Positions 17,846 through 25,955 of a DNA stretch of 64,000 nucleotides are shown piece after piece (positions within the stretch are counted from its first letter, which is position 1; every line of letters starts with the position of its first letter). The position numbers were made by a program, and so were the translations under genes. The notes beneath the pieces were generated by a model. It was not told the origin of the DNA and did no database searches. It saw nothing but the letters and a program-made list of their open reading frames with translations. This stretch comes from JACCZX01 sp963824935 (GTDB taxonomy: Bacteria > Pseudomonadota > Gammaproteobacteria > Burkholderiales > Burkholderiaceae_F): contig CAWGRF010000030.1 in the NCBI GenBank assembly GCA_963824935.1, positions 248,001 through 312,000 on the forward strand, in the 5' to 3' direction.

Positions 17846-17935
17846 GCGCTGTGCGAGACACGAAAGGTATGCAAATGACGTTCCGAACTACGTTTACCGG
17901 GTCTTGATGACGGGACGAGTTCGCCTTTCGAAGAA

Positions 17936-17961
17936 AAGTGCGGCTCGCCGCACTTTTTTTT
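17936..17961 (+). terminator. Rho-independent terminator between tRNA-Val and thrS
   Basis: Perfect 8-bp stem AAGTGCGG / CCGCACTT with loop CTCG, followed by six further Ts. It ends 18 nt before the thrS ATG. It may simply end the tRNA transcript or could act as an attenuator in a thrS leader. Confidence 0.85.
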
Positions 17962-17979
17962 GACTGGAGCAACGCTCAA

Positions 17980-19907
17980 ATGATTTCGATTCGATTACCT
18001 GACGGTTCTAGCCGAAGTTACGACCATCCGGTCACAGCAGCCCAAGTGGCATCTTCGATCGGCCCCGGCCTGGCCAAGGCCGCTATCGCCGCCAAAGTTG
18101 ACGGCAAGCTGGTCGATGTGTCGCATCTGATCGACCGCGATGCGGATGTCGCGATCGTGACCGAGCGCGACGCCGATGGCATCGACGTGATCCGGCATTC
18201 CACCGCGCATCTGCTCGCGTACGCGGTCAAGGAATTATTTCCCGACGCGCAAGTCACGATCGGGCCGGTGATCGAGAACGGTTTCTACTACGACTTCTCG
18301 TACAAGCGTCCGTTTACGCCTGAAGATCTCGAAGCGATCGAGAACAAGATGGCCGAGCTCGCGAAAAAAGACGAGCCGGTCGTGCGCGAAGTGTGGAAGC
18401 GCGATGACGCCGTGAAGTTTTTCGCGTCGATCGGCGAGAAATACAAGGCGGAGATCATCGCGTCGATTCCTGCGAATGAAGATATCTCGCTGTATCGAGA
18501 AGGCGGGTTCATCGATCTTTGCCGCGGGCCGCACGTGCCGTCCTCGGGCAAGCTAAAAGTTTTCAAGCTGACGAAGGTAGCCGGCGCGTACTGGCGCGGC
18601 GACAGCGCGAATGAACAGCTGCAGCGCATCTACGGCACGGCCTGGGGGCGGAAGGAAGACCAGGACGCGTACTTGAAGATGCTGGATGAGGCCGAGAAGC
18701 GCGATCACCGCAGGCTCGGCAAGCGAACTCGATCTGTATCACTTTCAGGAAGAGGCGCCGGGCTTGGTGTTCTGGCACCCGAAGGGCTGGGTGATCTGGC
18801 AGGCGGTCGAGCAGTACATGCGTGGCGTGTATCGCGACAACGGCTATCACGAAGTTAGCGCGCCGCAGATGCTCGATCGATCGCTGTGGGAAAAATCAGG
18901 GCACTGGGAGCAGTTCCGCGAGAACATGTTCACGACCGAGTCGGAGAACCGGTACTACGCGTTAAAGCCGATGAACTGCCCCGGCCACGTGCAGATCTAC
19001 AACGCGAATTTGCACAGCTACCGCGAATTGCCGCTGCGTTACGGCGAGTTCGGCGCCTGTCATCGCAATGAGCCGTCGGGCTCGCTGCACGGCTTGATGC
19101 GTGTGCGCGGCTTCGTTCAGGACGACGGTCACATTTTCTGCACCGAGGATCAGATTCTCGATGAGTGCGTCGCGTATACGGCGCTGCTGCAGAAGGTCTA
19201 TCGCGACTTCGGATTCGAGCAGGTGTTCTACAAGGTATCCACGCGTCCCGACAAGCGCATCGGCTCGGATGAAATCTGGGACAAGGCCGAGCAGGCGCTG
19301 ATGGAGTCGTTACGGCGCTCTGAAGTCGAGTTCACGATCGCGCCCGGCGAAGGCGCCTTTTACGGCCCGAAGATCGAGTATCAGCTGAAGGACTCGATCG
19401 GCCGCGGGTGGCAATGCGGGACGATGCAGGTCGATTTCTCGATGCCCGAGCGGCTTGGCGCCGAGTATGTGGCAGAGGACAACAGCCGTAGGACGCCAGT
19501 CATGCTGCATCGGGCAATCGTGGCGATCTCTCGAGCGGTTCATCGGCATGCTGATCGAAAACTATGCGGGTGCGATGCCACCGTGGCTGGCGCCGGTGCA
19601 GGTAGTCGTCGCTTGCATTTCAGAGCACCAGGCCACATATGCGGAAGGCGTTGCGCAAACGCTGCAAAAACAAGGCTTTAGGGCGGAATCCGATTTGCGT
19701 AATGAAAAGATCAACTATAAGATCCGCCAGCTTAGCCTGCAAAAAATCCCCTACATTCTCGTCGTTGGCGACAAAGAGAAACAAGCAAACACGGTGGCCG
19801 TGCGAGCCCGTGGTGGCGCGGACTTGGGTGTGATTCCTGTGTCCGACTTTGCCGAGCGTCTGAAGCTGGACATCGAGCAACGCCGCAACGTTGGGAGCAT
19901 GGCTTAA
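17980..19907 (+). CDS. thrS: Threonyl-tRNA synthetase (two apparent +1 frameshifts)
   Basis: Charges tRNA-Thr. The start ATG at 17980 gives MISIRLPDGSSRSY (TGS domain), with GGAG upstream. The HSTAHLLAYAVKEL editing domain follows. The frame then breaks twice. Near 18724-18725, AAGCGAACTC should read AAGCAACTC or AAGGAACTC (GKQLDL/GKELDL before YHFQEEAPGLVFWHPKGW). Near 19524, GTGGCGATCT should read GTGGGATCT (AIVGSLERFIGMLIENYAG). Removing one base at each site gives an intact 641-residue enzyme with the catalytic-core motifs MNCPGHVQIY and FGACHRNEPSG and the C-terminal anticodon-binding domain. Because thrS is essential, sequencing insertions are more likely than real inactivation. Confidence 0.92.
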
Positions 19908-19930
19908 TTTCAATTTTGTGAGAGGTAAAT

Positions 19931-20452
19931 ATCGCTCAAGAACGTTCGCACCGGATCAACGGTGAAATCAACACTCCGGAAATACGCCTAGTCGGAATCG
20001 AAGGTGAGGCGCTCGGAGTCGTAAAGCTGCCCGACGCGTTCCGCATGGCCGAGGAAGCGCAAGTCGATCTGGTGGAAATTGCTCCGACGGCTGTGCCACC
20101 GGTCTGTCGCTTGATGGACTACGGCAAGTTCAAGTATCAAGAGCAGAAAAAAACGCACGAAGCGAAGCTCAAGCAGAAGCAGATTCAGATCAAGGAAGTC
20201 AAGTTTCGCCCGCAAACCGACGAAAACGACTACCAGACAAAGATGCGAAACTTGATTCGTTTCCTGGGTGAGGGCGACAAAGCGAAGGTGACATTGCGCT
20301 TCCGCGGGCGCGAAATGGCGCACCAGGAGTTCGGTGTGAAACTTCTCGAGCGAGTGCGCGATGAATTGGCGGCAACGGCGGTGGTCGAGTCGATGCCGCG
20401 GCTTGAAGGGCGGCAGATGGTAATGGTGCTGGCGCCGAAGAAGAAGAAGTAG
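19931..20452 (+). CDS. infC: Translation initiation factor IF-3 with rare ATC start
   Basis: IF-3 binds the 30S subunit and monitors initiator codon choice. The frame extends 38 codons upstream of the first ATG and begins at ATC (19931), giving IAQERSHRINGEINTPEIRL, the conserved IF-3 N-terminus; AGAGG lies 5 nt upstream. A non-canonical start is a known hallmark of infC, through which IF-3 represses its own synthesis. Total 173 residues; the C-terminal domain includes KVTLRFRGREMAHQE. It follows thrS by 23 nt and begins the ribosomal part of the operon. Confidence 0.95.
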   Translation: MAQERSHRINGEINTPEIRLVGIEGEALGVVKLPDAFRMAEEAQVDLVEIAPTAVPPVCRLMDYGKFKYQEQKKTHEAKLKQKQIQIKEVKFRPQTDENDYQTKMRNLIRFLGEGDKAKVTLRFRGREMAHQEFGVKLLERVRDELAATAVVESMPRLEGRQMVMVLAPKKKK

Positions 20453-20465
20453 CTTGTTCAGCGAA

Positions 20466-20485
20466 GCCGGCGGCACGCCGCCGGC
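20466..20485 (+). promoter_or_regulatory. Intercistronic stem-loop between infC and rpmI
   Basis: Perfect 8-bp GC stem GCCGGCGG / CCGCCGGC with loop CACG and no T-run, so it is not a simple terminator. It could stabilise the message or take part in L20-type control of rpmI-rplT. That role is an inference from position only. Confidence 0.5.
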
Positions 20486-20563
20486 AACTTATAAGTGAAA
20501 GCAGGCTCGCAAGTCTCCTCACGGTCGGAGCGCCTGCAATCATCCAATAACGAAAGGACTGTT

Positions 20564-20761
20564 ATGCCGAAGATGAAGACGAAAAAGAGCGCCTCCAAGC
20601 GCTTCGAGGTCCGCGCCAGCGGATCGATCAAGCGTGGCCAGGCGGCCAAGCGCCATCTGCTCACCAAGCGCAAAACCAAGAACAAGCGCCATTTGCGCGG
20701 TGCGGTCAATATGCACGACGCCGATGTCAAGTCCGCGCGCCGCATGATGCCGTACGCGTAA
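20564..20761 (+). CDS. rpmI: 50S ribosomal protein L35
   Basis: A 65-residue basic protein, MPKMKTKKSASKRFEVRASG, typical L35 length, with the conserved RHLLTKRKTKNKRHLRG. The ATG at 20564 has GAAAGGA upstream; the longer in-frame ORF start is not used. It lies between infC and rplT in the classic order. Confidence 0.97.
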   Translation: MPKMKTKKSASKRFEVRASGSIKRGQAAKRHLLTKRKTKNKRHLRGAVNMHDADVKSARRMMPYA

Positions 20762-20772
20762 GGGGAACGACG

Positions 20773-21132
20773 ATGCCAAGAGTTAAGCGAGGTACTACCG
20801 CGCGCGCGCGGCACAAGAAGGTTCTGGCGCAGGCAGCCGGGTTTACGCGTCGGCGCAAGAACGTATTCCGCGTCGCCAAGGAAGCGGTGATGAAGGCGGG
20901 GCAATATGCCTATCGCGATCGCCGCAATAAAAAGCGCGTGTTTCGCGCATTGTGGATTGCGCGCATCAATGCAGCGGTGCGCGAGCACGGAATGAGTTAC
21001 AGCGTGTTTGTGAACGGCCTGAACAAGGCTCAGATCGGGCTCGATCGCAAGGTGCTGGCCGACATGGCGGTGCTCGACAAGCCGGGCTTTGCGGCCGTCG
21101 TTGAAAAGGTAAAGGCCACACTTGCTGTTTGA
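20773..21132 (+). CDS. rplT: 50S ribosomal protein L20
   Basis: A 119-residue L20, starting MPRVKRGTTARARHKKVL and carrying RRKNVFRVAKEAVMKAGQYA. It is an early-assembly 23S rRNA binding protein and, in several bacteria, the repressor of its own operon. It begins 11 nt after rpmI with AGGGGAAC upstream. A strong terminator follows. Confidence 0.97.
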   Translation: MPRVKRGTTARARHKKVLAQAAGFTRRRKNVFRVAKEAVMKAGQYAYRDRRNKKRVFRALWIARINAAVREHGMSYSVFVNGLNKAQIGLDRKVLADMAVLDKPGFAAVVEKVKATLAV

Positions 21133-21162
21133 TCGCGCCTGAATAAGCGACTGGAACAAATC

Positions 21163-21196
21163 AAAACGGGGCCTTAAGCGAGGCCCCGTTTTGTTT
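21163..21196 (+). terminator. Rho-independent terminator after rplT, abutting pheS
   Basis: A 12-bp stem AAAACGGGGCCT / AGGCCCCGTTTT with loop TAAGCG, followed by GTTT. The pheS ATG comes 5 nt after it, so it separates rplT from pheS or acts as an attenuator. No Phe-rich leader peptide is visible between rplT and the hairpin. Confidence 0.85.
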
Positions 21197-21201
21197 ACAA
21201 G

Positions 21202-22221
21202 ATGAACACTGAACTTGAGCAACTCGTAAACGAAGCGCGCGCTGCTTTTGCGGCGGCGACGCAGCCCGCTGCGCTCGAAAACGAAAAGGCCCGCTTTCTC
21301 GGCAAGAACGGGGTAATTACCGAACGACTCAAGGCGCTTGCCAAACTCGCGCCCGAACAGAAACGCGAAGCCGGCGCAAGCATTAACGCGGCCAAGGATG
21401 CGATAGAACAGCTGCTCGCCGAGCGCCGGCAGACCATGGCCGACGCGCTCCTCGATCGGCAGCTGGCAGCAGAGTCGATCGACGTTACGTTACCTGGTCG
21501 TGGACGCAGTGCCGGTGCGATTCATCCGATTGCTCGCACGTGGATGCGCGTCGAGGAAATCTTCCGCTCGATCGGCTTCGATGTCGCAGAAGGTCCGGAG
21601 ATCGAAACCGATTGGTACAACTTCACCGCGCTGAACAGCCCGGAGAATCATCCGGCGCGCTCGATGCAGGACACGTTCTACGTCGATGCTTACGATGGCG
21701 ATGGCCAACCGCTGGTCTTGCGGACGCATACCAGCCCGATGCAAGTTCGCTATGCGCGCATGCATCCACTGCCGATCAAGGTGATCGCAATCGGACGTTG
21801 CTATCGGGTCGACAACGACGCGACGCATTCGCCGATGTTTCATCAGGCTGAAGGACTATGGCTCGACGAGAACATCAGCTTCGCCGACCTGAAGGCGGTG
21901 TATACAGACTTTCTGCGCTGTTTTTTCGAAACTGATGAGCTCGCGGTCCGCTTTCGCCCGTCGTACTTTCCGTTCACCGAACCGTCAGCCGAAATCGACA
22001 TGATGTTTACCAGCGGTCCGCGCAAGGGCCGCTGGCTGGAAATCTCTGGCGCCGGGCAAGTGCACCGCGATGTGGTGCGCAACTGCGGCTTTGACCCAGA
22101 AAAGACGATCGGCTTCGCATTCGGTTCGGGTCTCGAACGGCTGGCGATGTTGCGCTACGGAGTGGATGACTTGCGCCTGTTCTTCGAAGGCAATTTGCGC
22201 TTTCTTCATCAATTCGCCTGA
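21202..22221 (+). CDS. pheS: Phenylalanyl-tRNA synthetase alpha subunit
   Basis: Catalytic alpha subunit of the (alpha-beta)2 enzyme, 339 residues. An N-terminal coiled coil (about 1-95) is followed by the class II core: FDVAEGPEIETDWYNF, THTSPMQVRYA, GRCYRVDNDATHSPMFHQAEG, and motif 3 FGSGLERLAMLRYGV near the end. The start codon has no clear Shine-Dalgarno because the terminator hairpin fills that space. pheT follows after 5 nt. Confidence 0.97.
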   Translation: MNTELEQLVNEARAAFAAATQPAALENEKARFLGKNGVITERLKALAKLAPEQKREAGASINAAKDAIEQLLAERRQTMADALLDRQLAAESIDVTLPGRGRSAGAIHPIARTWMRVEEIFRSIGFDVAEGPEIETDWYNFTALNSPENHPARSMQDTFYVDAYDGDGQPLVLRTHTSPMQVRYARMHPLPIKVIAIGRCYRVDNDATHSPMFHQAEGLWLDENISFADLKAVYTDFLRCFFETDELAVRFRPSYFPFTEPSAEIDMMFTSGPRKGRWLEISGAGQVHRDVVRNCGFDPEKTIGFAFGSGLERLAMLRYGVDDLRLFFEGNLRFLHQFA

Positions 22222-22226
22222 GCGCC

Positions 22227-24675
22227 ATGCAATTTTCCGAACGATGGCTGCGTAGCTACGCCGATCCGCCACTGTCCAGCGACGAACTGGCTGAGCGACT
22301 CTCGATGGCAGGGCTGGAGGTCGAGAGCATCGATCCGGTAGCGCCGCTGTTTTCCGGTGTCGTTGTGGCCGAGGTCATACGCGTCACCCAGCACCCGAAC
22401 GCAGACAAGCTTACGGTGTGCGAAGTCGAAGTCGGTGCGGGAGAAATTCTTTCGATCGTCTGCGGCGCCTCGAACGTTGCACCAGGAATCAAGGCACCGT
22501 GCGCGCTGGTGGGCGCGATGCTGCCGGGTGGAGTGGAGATCGGCACGACTGCATTACGAGGCGTGTCATCGCAAGGCATGTTGTGTTCGGCGCAGGAGCT
22601 GGGACTCTCCGAAGATCACGCCGGTCTGCTGATCCTCGATGCCGACGCACCGATCGGCGCGGATCTGCGCGACTACCTTGCGCTCGATGATCGCAAGCTG
22701 ACGATCAAGCTAACCCCCGATCGTGCCGATTGCCTCAGCGTGGTTGGCGTGGCTCGCGAAGTTGCAGCGTTCGACATCGCTGCACGCGCCGCCGCGCCGC
22801 TGAAACTACCGGCGATCGAACCGGTGCCGCCGGCCATTTCGGATCGCGTTCCTGTGACGATCGAAGCGCCCGATTTGTGCGGCCGCTTTTCGGGTCGCGT
22901 GATTCGCGGCCTCGATGCAAACGCGCCTACACCGGGCTGGATCAAGCAAAGGCTCGAGCGCAGTGGGCAGCGACCGATCTCGGCGCTGGTCGATATCTCG
23001 AACTACGTGATGCTCGAGCTGGGTCGTCCCACACACGTGTTCGATCTCGACCGAGTGCAGGGCGGACTGAAGGTGCGCTGGGGGCGCCCCGGCGAGCGAG
23101 TCGAGCTGCTAAACGGCCAGAAAGTCGACGTTGATTCCACCGTCGGTGTCATCGCCGATGACGCGGGCGTCGAAGCGCTGGCCGGCATCATGGGTGGCGC
23201 CGCTACCGCAGTGTCTCTCGATACACGCAATGTGTACGTGGAGGCAGCCTTCTGGTGGCCGGATTCGATCCGCGGGCGTGCGCGGCGTTACAACTTTTCG
23301 ACCGATGCATCGCACCGATTCGAGCGTGGCGTCGACTTTGCCACTAACGCCGATCATCTCGAATACGTCACGCGCCTGATCATCGATATCTGCGGTGGAA
23401 GCCCCGGCCCAATCGACGATCAAGTGGTTGCACTTCCGCAGCGCAGTCCGATCACGATGCGCATCGAGCGCTGCCGCCGCGTGCTTGGCATGGCGATCGA
23501 CGCGGATGCGATCACCGCTGCGTTCAGTCGTATCGGTTTCGTGTTCGAGCAGCGAAGCGACGCGTTTGTTGTGACGCCACCGAGTTTTCGGTTCGATCTC
23601 GAAATGGAAGACGATCTGATCGGCGAAGTTGCCCGGCTGATCGGCTATGAGCGCATTCCCGCGCACCCGCCTCGCGTTGCGGCGGTGATGCGCGCCGAAC
23701 CGGAAGAGCGATGGAGCGCGCATGACGTGCGGCGCACCTTATCGCTCGCTGGTTACACGGAGCTGATGACGTATTCGTTTGTCGACGCTGCGTCAGAGCG
23801 TGACTTTGCGGCAAACGACGAACCGATTGCGGTTCTAAATCCGATCGCGAGCCAGATGTCGGTGATGCGAAGCAGTCTGCTCGGCGGCCTTGTAAACGCG
23901 CTGTCGTACAACCTAAATCGCAAGGCTGCTCGGGTGCGAGTATTCGAGATCGGCCGCGTGTATCGGCGTGATCCGCGCATCCAGGCAGGTCCACTGCAGG
24001 TCGAGGGAGTCGATCAGCCCAATCGCGTTGCGGGCCTCGCCTATGGCGCGAATGACGACGAGCAATGGGCGAGTGCCGACGCGCGACGTCGATTTCTTTG
24101 ATGTGAAGGGCGATGTCGAGCGATTGGCCCCGTCGGCTCGGTTTGTCAGCGAGCAGCATCCAGCGCTGCATCCAGGCCGCAGCGCGAGAGTTGAACTTGA
24201 CGGCCGTGCGATCGGCTTCATCGGGCAACTGCATCCGCGCCTGCAGCAGCTGTATGAACTGCCCAAGGCCGCGATCGTTTTCGAGCTCGATCTCGTGCCG
24301 TTGTTGATACGACCCCTGCCGCAAGTCGCCGAGCTCTCCAGGTACCAGCCGGTCCGGCGCGATATCTCGCTGACGGTGCGCGACTCGGTGCCGGTGCAGG
24401 CAATGGTCGATGCAGTTCTCTCGCTGTCGCGCATCGACGACCGCTTGTCGGCTCTGCGCGAGTTCCGGCTGTTTGACGTGTATCGCGCTCCGCCAAATTC
24501 AAGCAAAATCACGGAAGCGAGCGCTAACGCGTTGTTAAATAACGAGAAAAGCCTTGCGTTTCGCGTGGTTCTGCAAGATACTGAGCAGCCCGTCAGCGAT
24601 GCTGACGCCGACGCAGCACTTAAAGCGATTCTCGAGGTTCTCGAACAACAATTCGGAGCGCGCCCGCGTCAGTGA
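22227..24675 (+). CDS. pheT: Phenylalanyl-tRNA synthetase beta subunit (one apparent +1 frameshift)
   Basis: Beta subunit, with tRNA-binding and editing domains, 815 residues after correction. The N-terminus MQFSERWLRSYAD is followed by the EMAP-like tRNA-binding domain (about 40-150), the B3/B4 editing region (GRPTHVFDLDRV, GIMGGAATAVS) and B5. The frame breaks near 24070: TGGGCGAGTG reads correctly as TGGGGAGTG, giving WGVPTRDVDFFDVKGDVE. The FDX-ACB anticodon-binding domain is at the C-terminus (PVRRDISLTVRDSVPVQAM). The total span is 3n+1, as expected for one extra base. Probable sequencing insertion in an essential gene. Confidence 0.93.
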
Positions 24676-24682
24676 GGCGAGC

Positions 24683-25069
24683 ATGCGAGATAACCCCCAG
24701 ATGACAGCCGACTTCAAATTCCCCGACTTACCCCGGTCGGCCGGCGCCATGCCGTCGACCCACCGCGACGCCCGGACGATGACGAAGGCCGAGCTCGCCG
24801 AAGCTCTGTTCGATCGGCTTGGGCTCAACAAGCGCGAAGCGAAGGACATGGTTGATGGGTTCTTCGACGAGATCAGACAAGCGCTTGAGCGTGGGGAATG
24901 TGTGAAGCTCTCTGGCTTTGGCAACTTTCAATTGCGCGATAAGCCGCAGCGCCCGGGACGAAACCCGAAAACAGGTGAAGAAATCGCGATAACTGCCCGT
25001 CGCGTCGTCACTTTTCACGCCAGCCAGAAGCTAAAAGCGGCCGTCGCCAAGGCGGCAGGCATGCACTGA
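24683..25069 (+). CDS. ihfA: Integration host factor alpha subunit
   Basis: DNA-bending nucleoid protein subunit. The core TKAELAEALFDRLGLNKREAKDMVDGFF, the KLSGFGNFQLRDK turn, the DNA-clamping arm GRNPKTGEEI and the end RRVVTFHASQKLK are all present. The ATG at 24683 has GAGGCGA 5 nt upstream and follows pheT by 7 nt; it gives 128 residues with a 32-residue extension. The shorter start at 24779 (96 residues) matches E. coli length but has no visible ribosome site. Extended IhfA N-termini occur in this group, so I chose 24683. Confidence 0.93.
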   Translation: MRDNPQMTADFKFPDLPRSAGAMPSTHRDARTMTKAELAEALFDRLGLNKREAKDMVDGFFDEIRQALERGECVKLSGFGNFQLRDKPQRPGRNPKTGEEIAITARRVVTFHASQKLKAAVAKAAGMH

Positions 25070-25125
25070 CCGGTATCGCACTGTTCGCTTCGGCTAGCTT
25101 GCGTTCGATCTATCGCGCTTGACTC

Positions 25126-25530
25126 ATGCAGCGTCACGAAGCTCCGGTCCAGTTGCCATCGATTCCCGCCAAGCGCTATTTCACGATCGGTGAAGTGAGC
25201 GATTTGTGCGGCGTCAAGCCGCACGTACTGCGCTACTGGGAGCAAGAGTTCACTCAGCTACGACCCGTCAAGCGTCGCGGCAATCGGCGTTACTACCAGC
25301 ACCATGAAGTTCTGCTGATTCGCAGGATCCGCGAGTTGCTGTACGAGCAAGGCTTCACGATCAGCGGCGCGCGCAATCGTCTGGGCGATCACGAGGCACG
25401 TAGCGAACAACCCCCGCCACGCAACGACACACCGGCAGGAAACGGTGAAGACACGCGCGAGAAGCCGATCGATGTCGGAGCGTTGCACGCAGAGCTCGCC
25501 GCCATCCGAAAGCTCTTGCGACGGCGCTAA
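25126..25530 (+). CDS. MerR-family transcriptional regulator
   Basis: A 134-residue MerR-type DNA-binding protein, regularly found after ihfA in beta- and gammaproteobacteria. The winged helix is KRYFTIGEVSDLCGVKPHVLRYWEQEF followed by NRRYYQHHEVLLIRRIRELL. The C-terminal part is short and hydrophilic with no Cys cluster, so it is not a metal sensor. The target genes are unknown. Confidence 0.92.
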   Translation: MQRHEAPVQLPSIPAKRYFTIGEVSDLCGVKPHVLRYWEQEFTQLRPVKRRGNRRYYQHHEVLLIRRIRELLYEQGFTISGARNRLGDHEARSEQPPPRNDTPAGNGEDTREKPIDVGALHAELAAIRKLLRRR

Positions 25531-25557
25531 GGTCCAACGGAGCATGACGCGCGCAGA

Positions 25558-25563
25558 TATACT
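25558..25563 (+). promoter_or_regulatory. -10 box of the tRNA-Pro promoter (TATACT)
   Basis: TATACT ends 9 nt before the tRNA 5' end, with a GC-rich discriminator (GCGCGCC), as expected for stable RNA genes under stringent control. No clear -35 was found. Confidence 0.55.
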
Positions 25564-25570
25564 GCGCGCC

Positions 25571-25649
<79 letters not shown>

Positions 25650-25656
25650 ACAAAGC

Positions 25657-25688
25657 AAGGCTTACGCTATTTCAGCGTAAGCCTTTTT
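25657..25688 (+). terminator. Rho-independent terminator downstream of tRNA-Pro
   Basis: Perfect 10-bp stem GGCTTACGCT / AGCGTAAGCC with loop ATTTC and TTTTT. It lies just inside the element, so the element may supply the tRNA terminator. It also covers the last codons of the minus-strand small ORF. Confidence 0.85.
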
Positions 25689-25955
25689 CTTGTCCAGGTA
25701 CGGCTGCAGGTACGGGATCGCACATCGGCTTGCCCGTACGCACACACTCGACGAACAGCTCGAGCAGTGCAGTGTGATCTTCTCCTTTTCGTACGCGTGA
25801 CTCAACAGATTCAGCGCGAGCCAGCCTGGCAGGGAAGGGCGCGTCTTGGCAGGCTCACCTGTAGCTTGGTCCACCCTCATCCACTGAAACTCGTCCGCCT
25901 CCTGTTCCGTCAATCCCGACGCCGGTGGAATTCGCACGAACCATATCGGTGTCAT
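25662..25955 (-). CDS. Small Cys-rich hypothetical protein coupled to integrase
   Basis: A 97-residue ORF whose ATG (25955) overlaps the integrase stop as ATGA, a common sign of real translational coupling. The sequence begins MTPIWFVRIPPASGLTEQEAD and has a Cys cluster, HCSSCSSSVCVRASRC, near residues 65-80. It ends PYLQPYLDKKKAYAEIA, where the two PYL units are encoded by the putative integrase arm sites. I do not recognise the family. It could be a cargo or regulatory protein of the element, or a fortuitous frame; the coupling and the position between int and attL are the only support. Confidence 0.42.
   Translation of the reverse strand: MTPIWFVRIPPASGLTEQEADEFQWMRVDQATGEPAKTRPSLPGWLALNLLSHAYEKEKITLHCSSCSSSVCVRASRCAIPYLQPYLDKKKAYAEIA
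25696..25715 (+). promoter_or_regulatory. Putative integrase arm sites, left end (2 x AGGTACGG)
   Basis: AGGTACGG occurs at 25696 and 25708, 12 bp apart, same orientation. Four more copies lie at the other end of the element. Paired short direct repeats about one helical turn apart at both ends match how P4/lambda-type integrases bind their arm sites. Confidence 0.55.
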
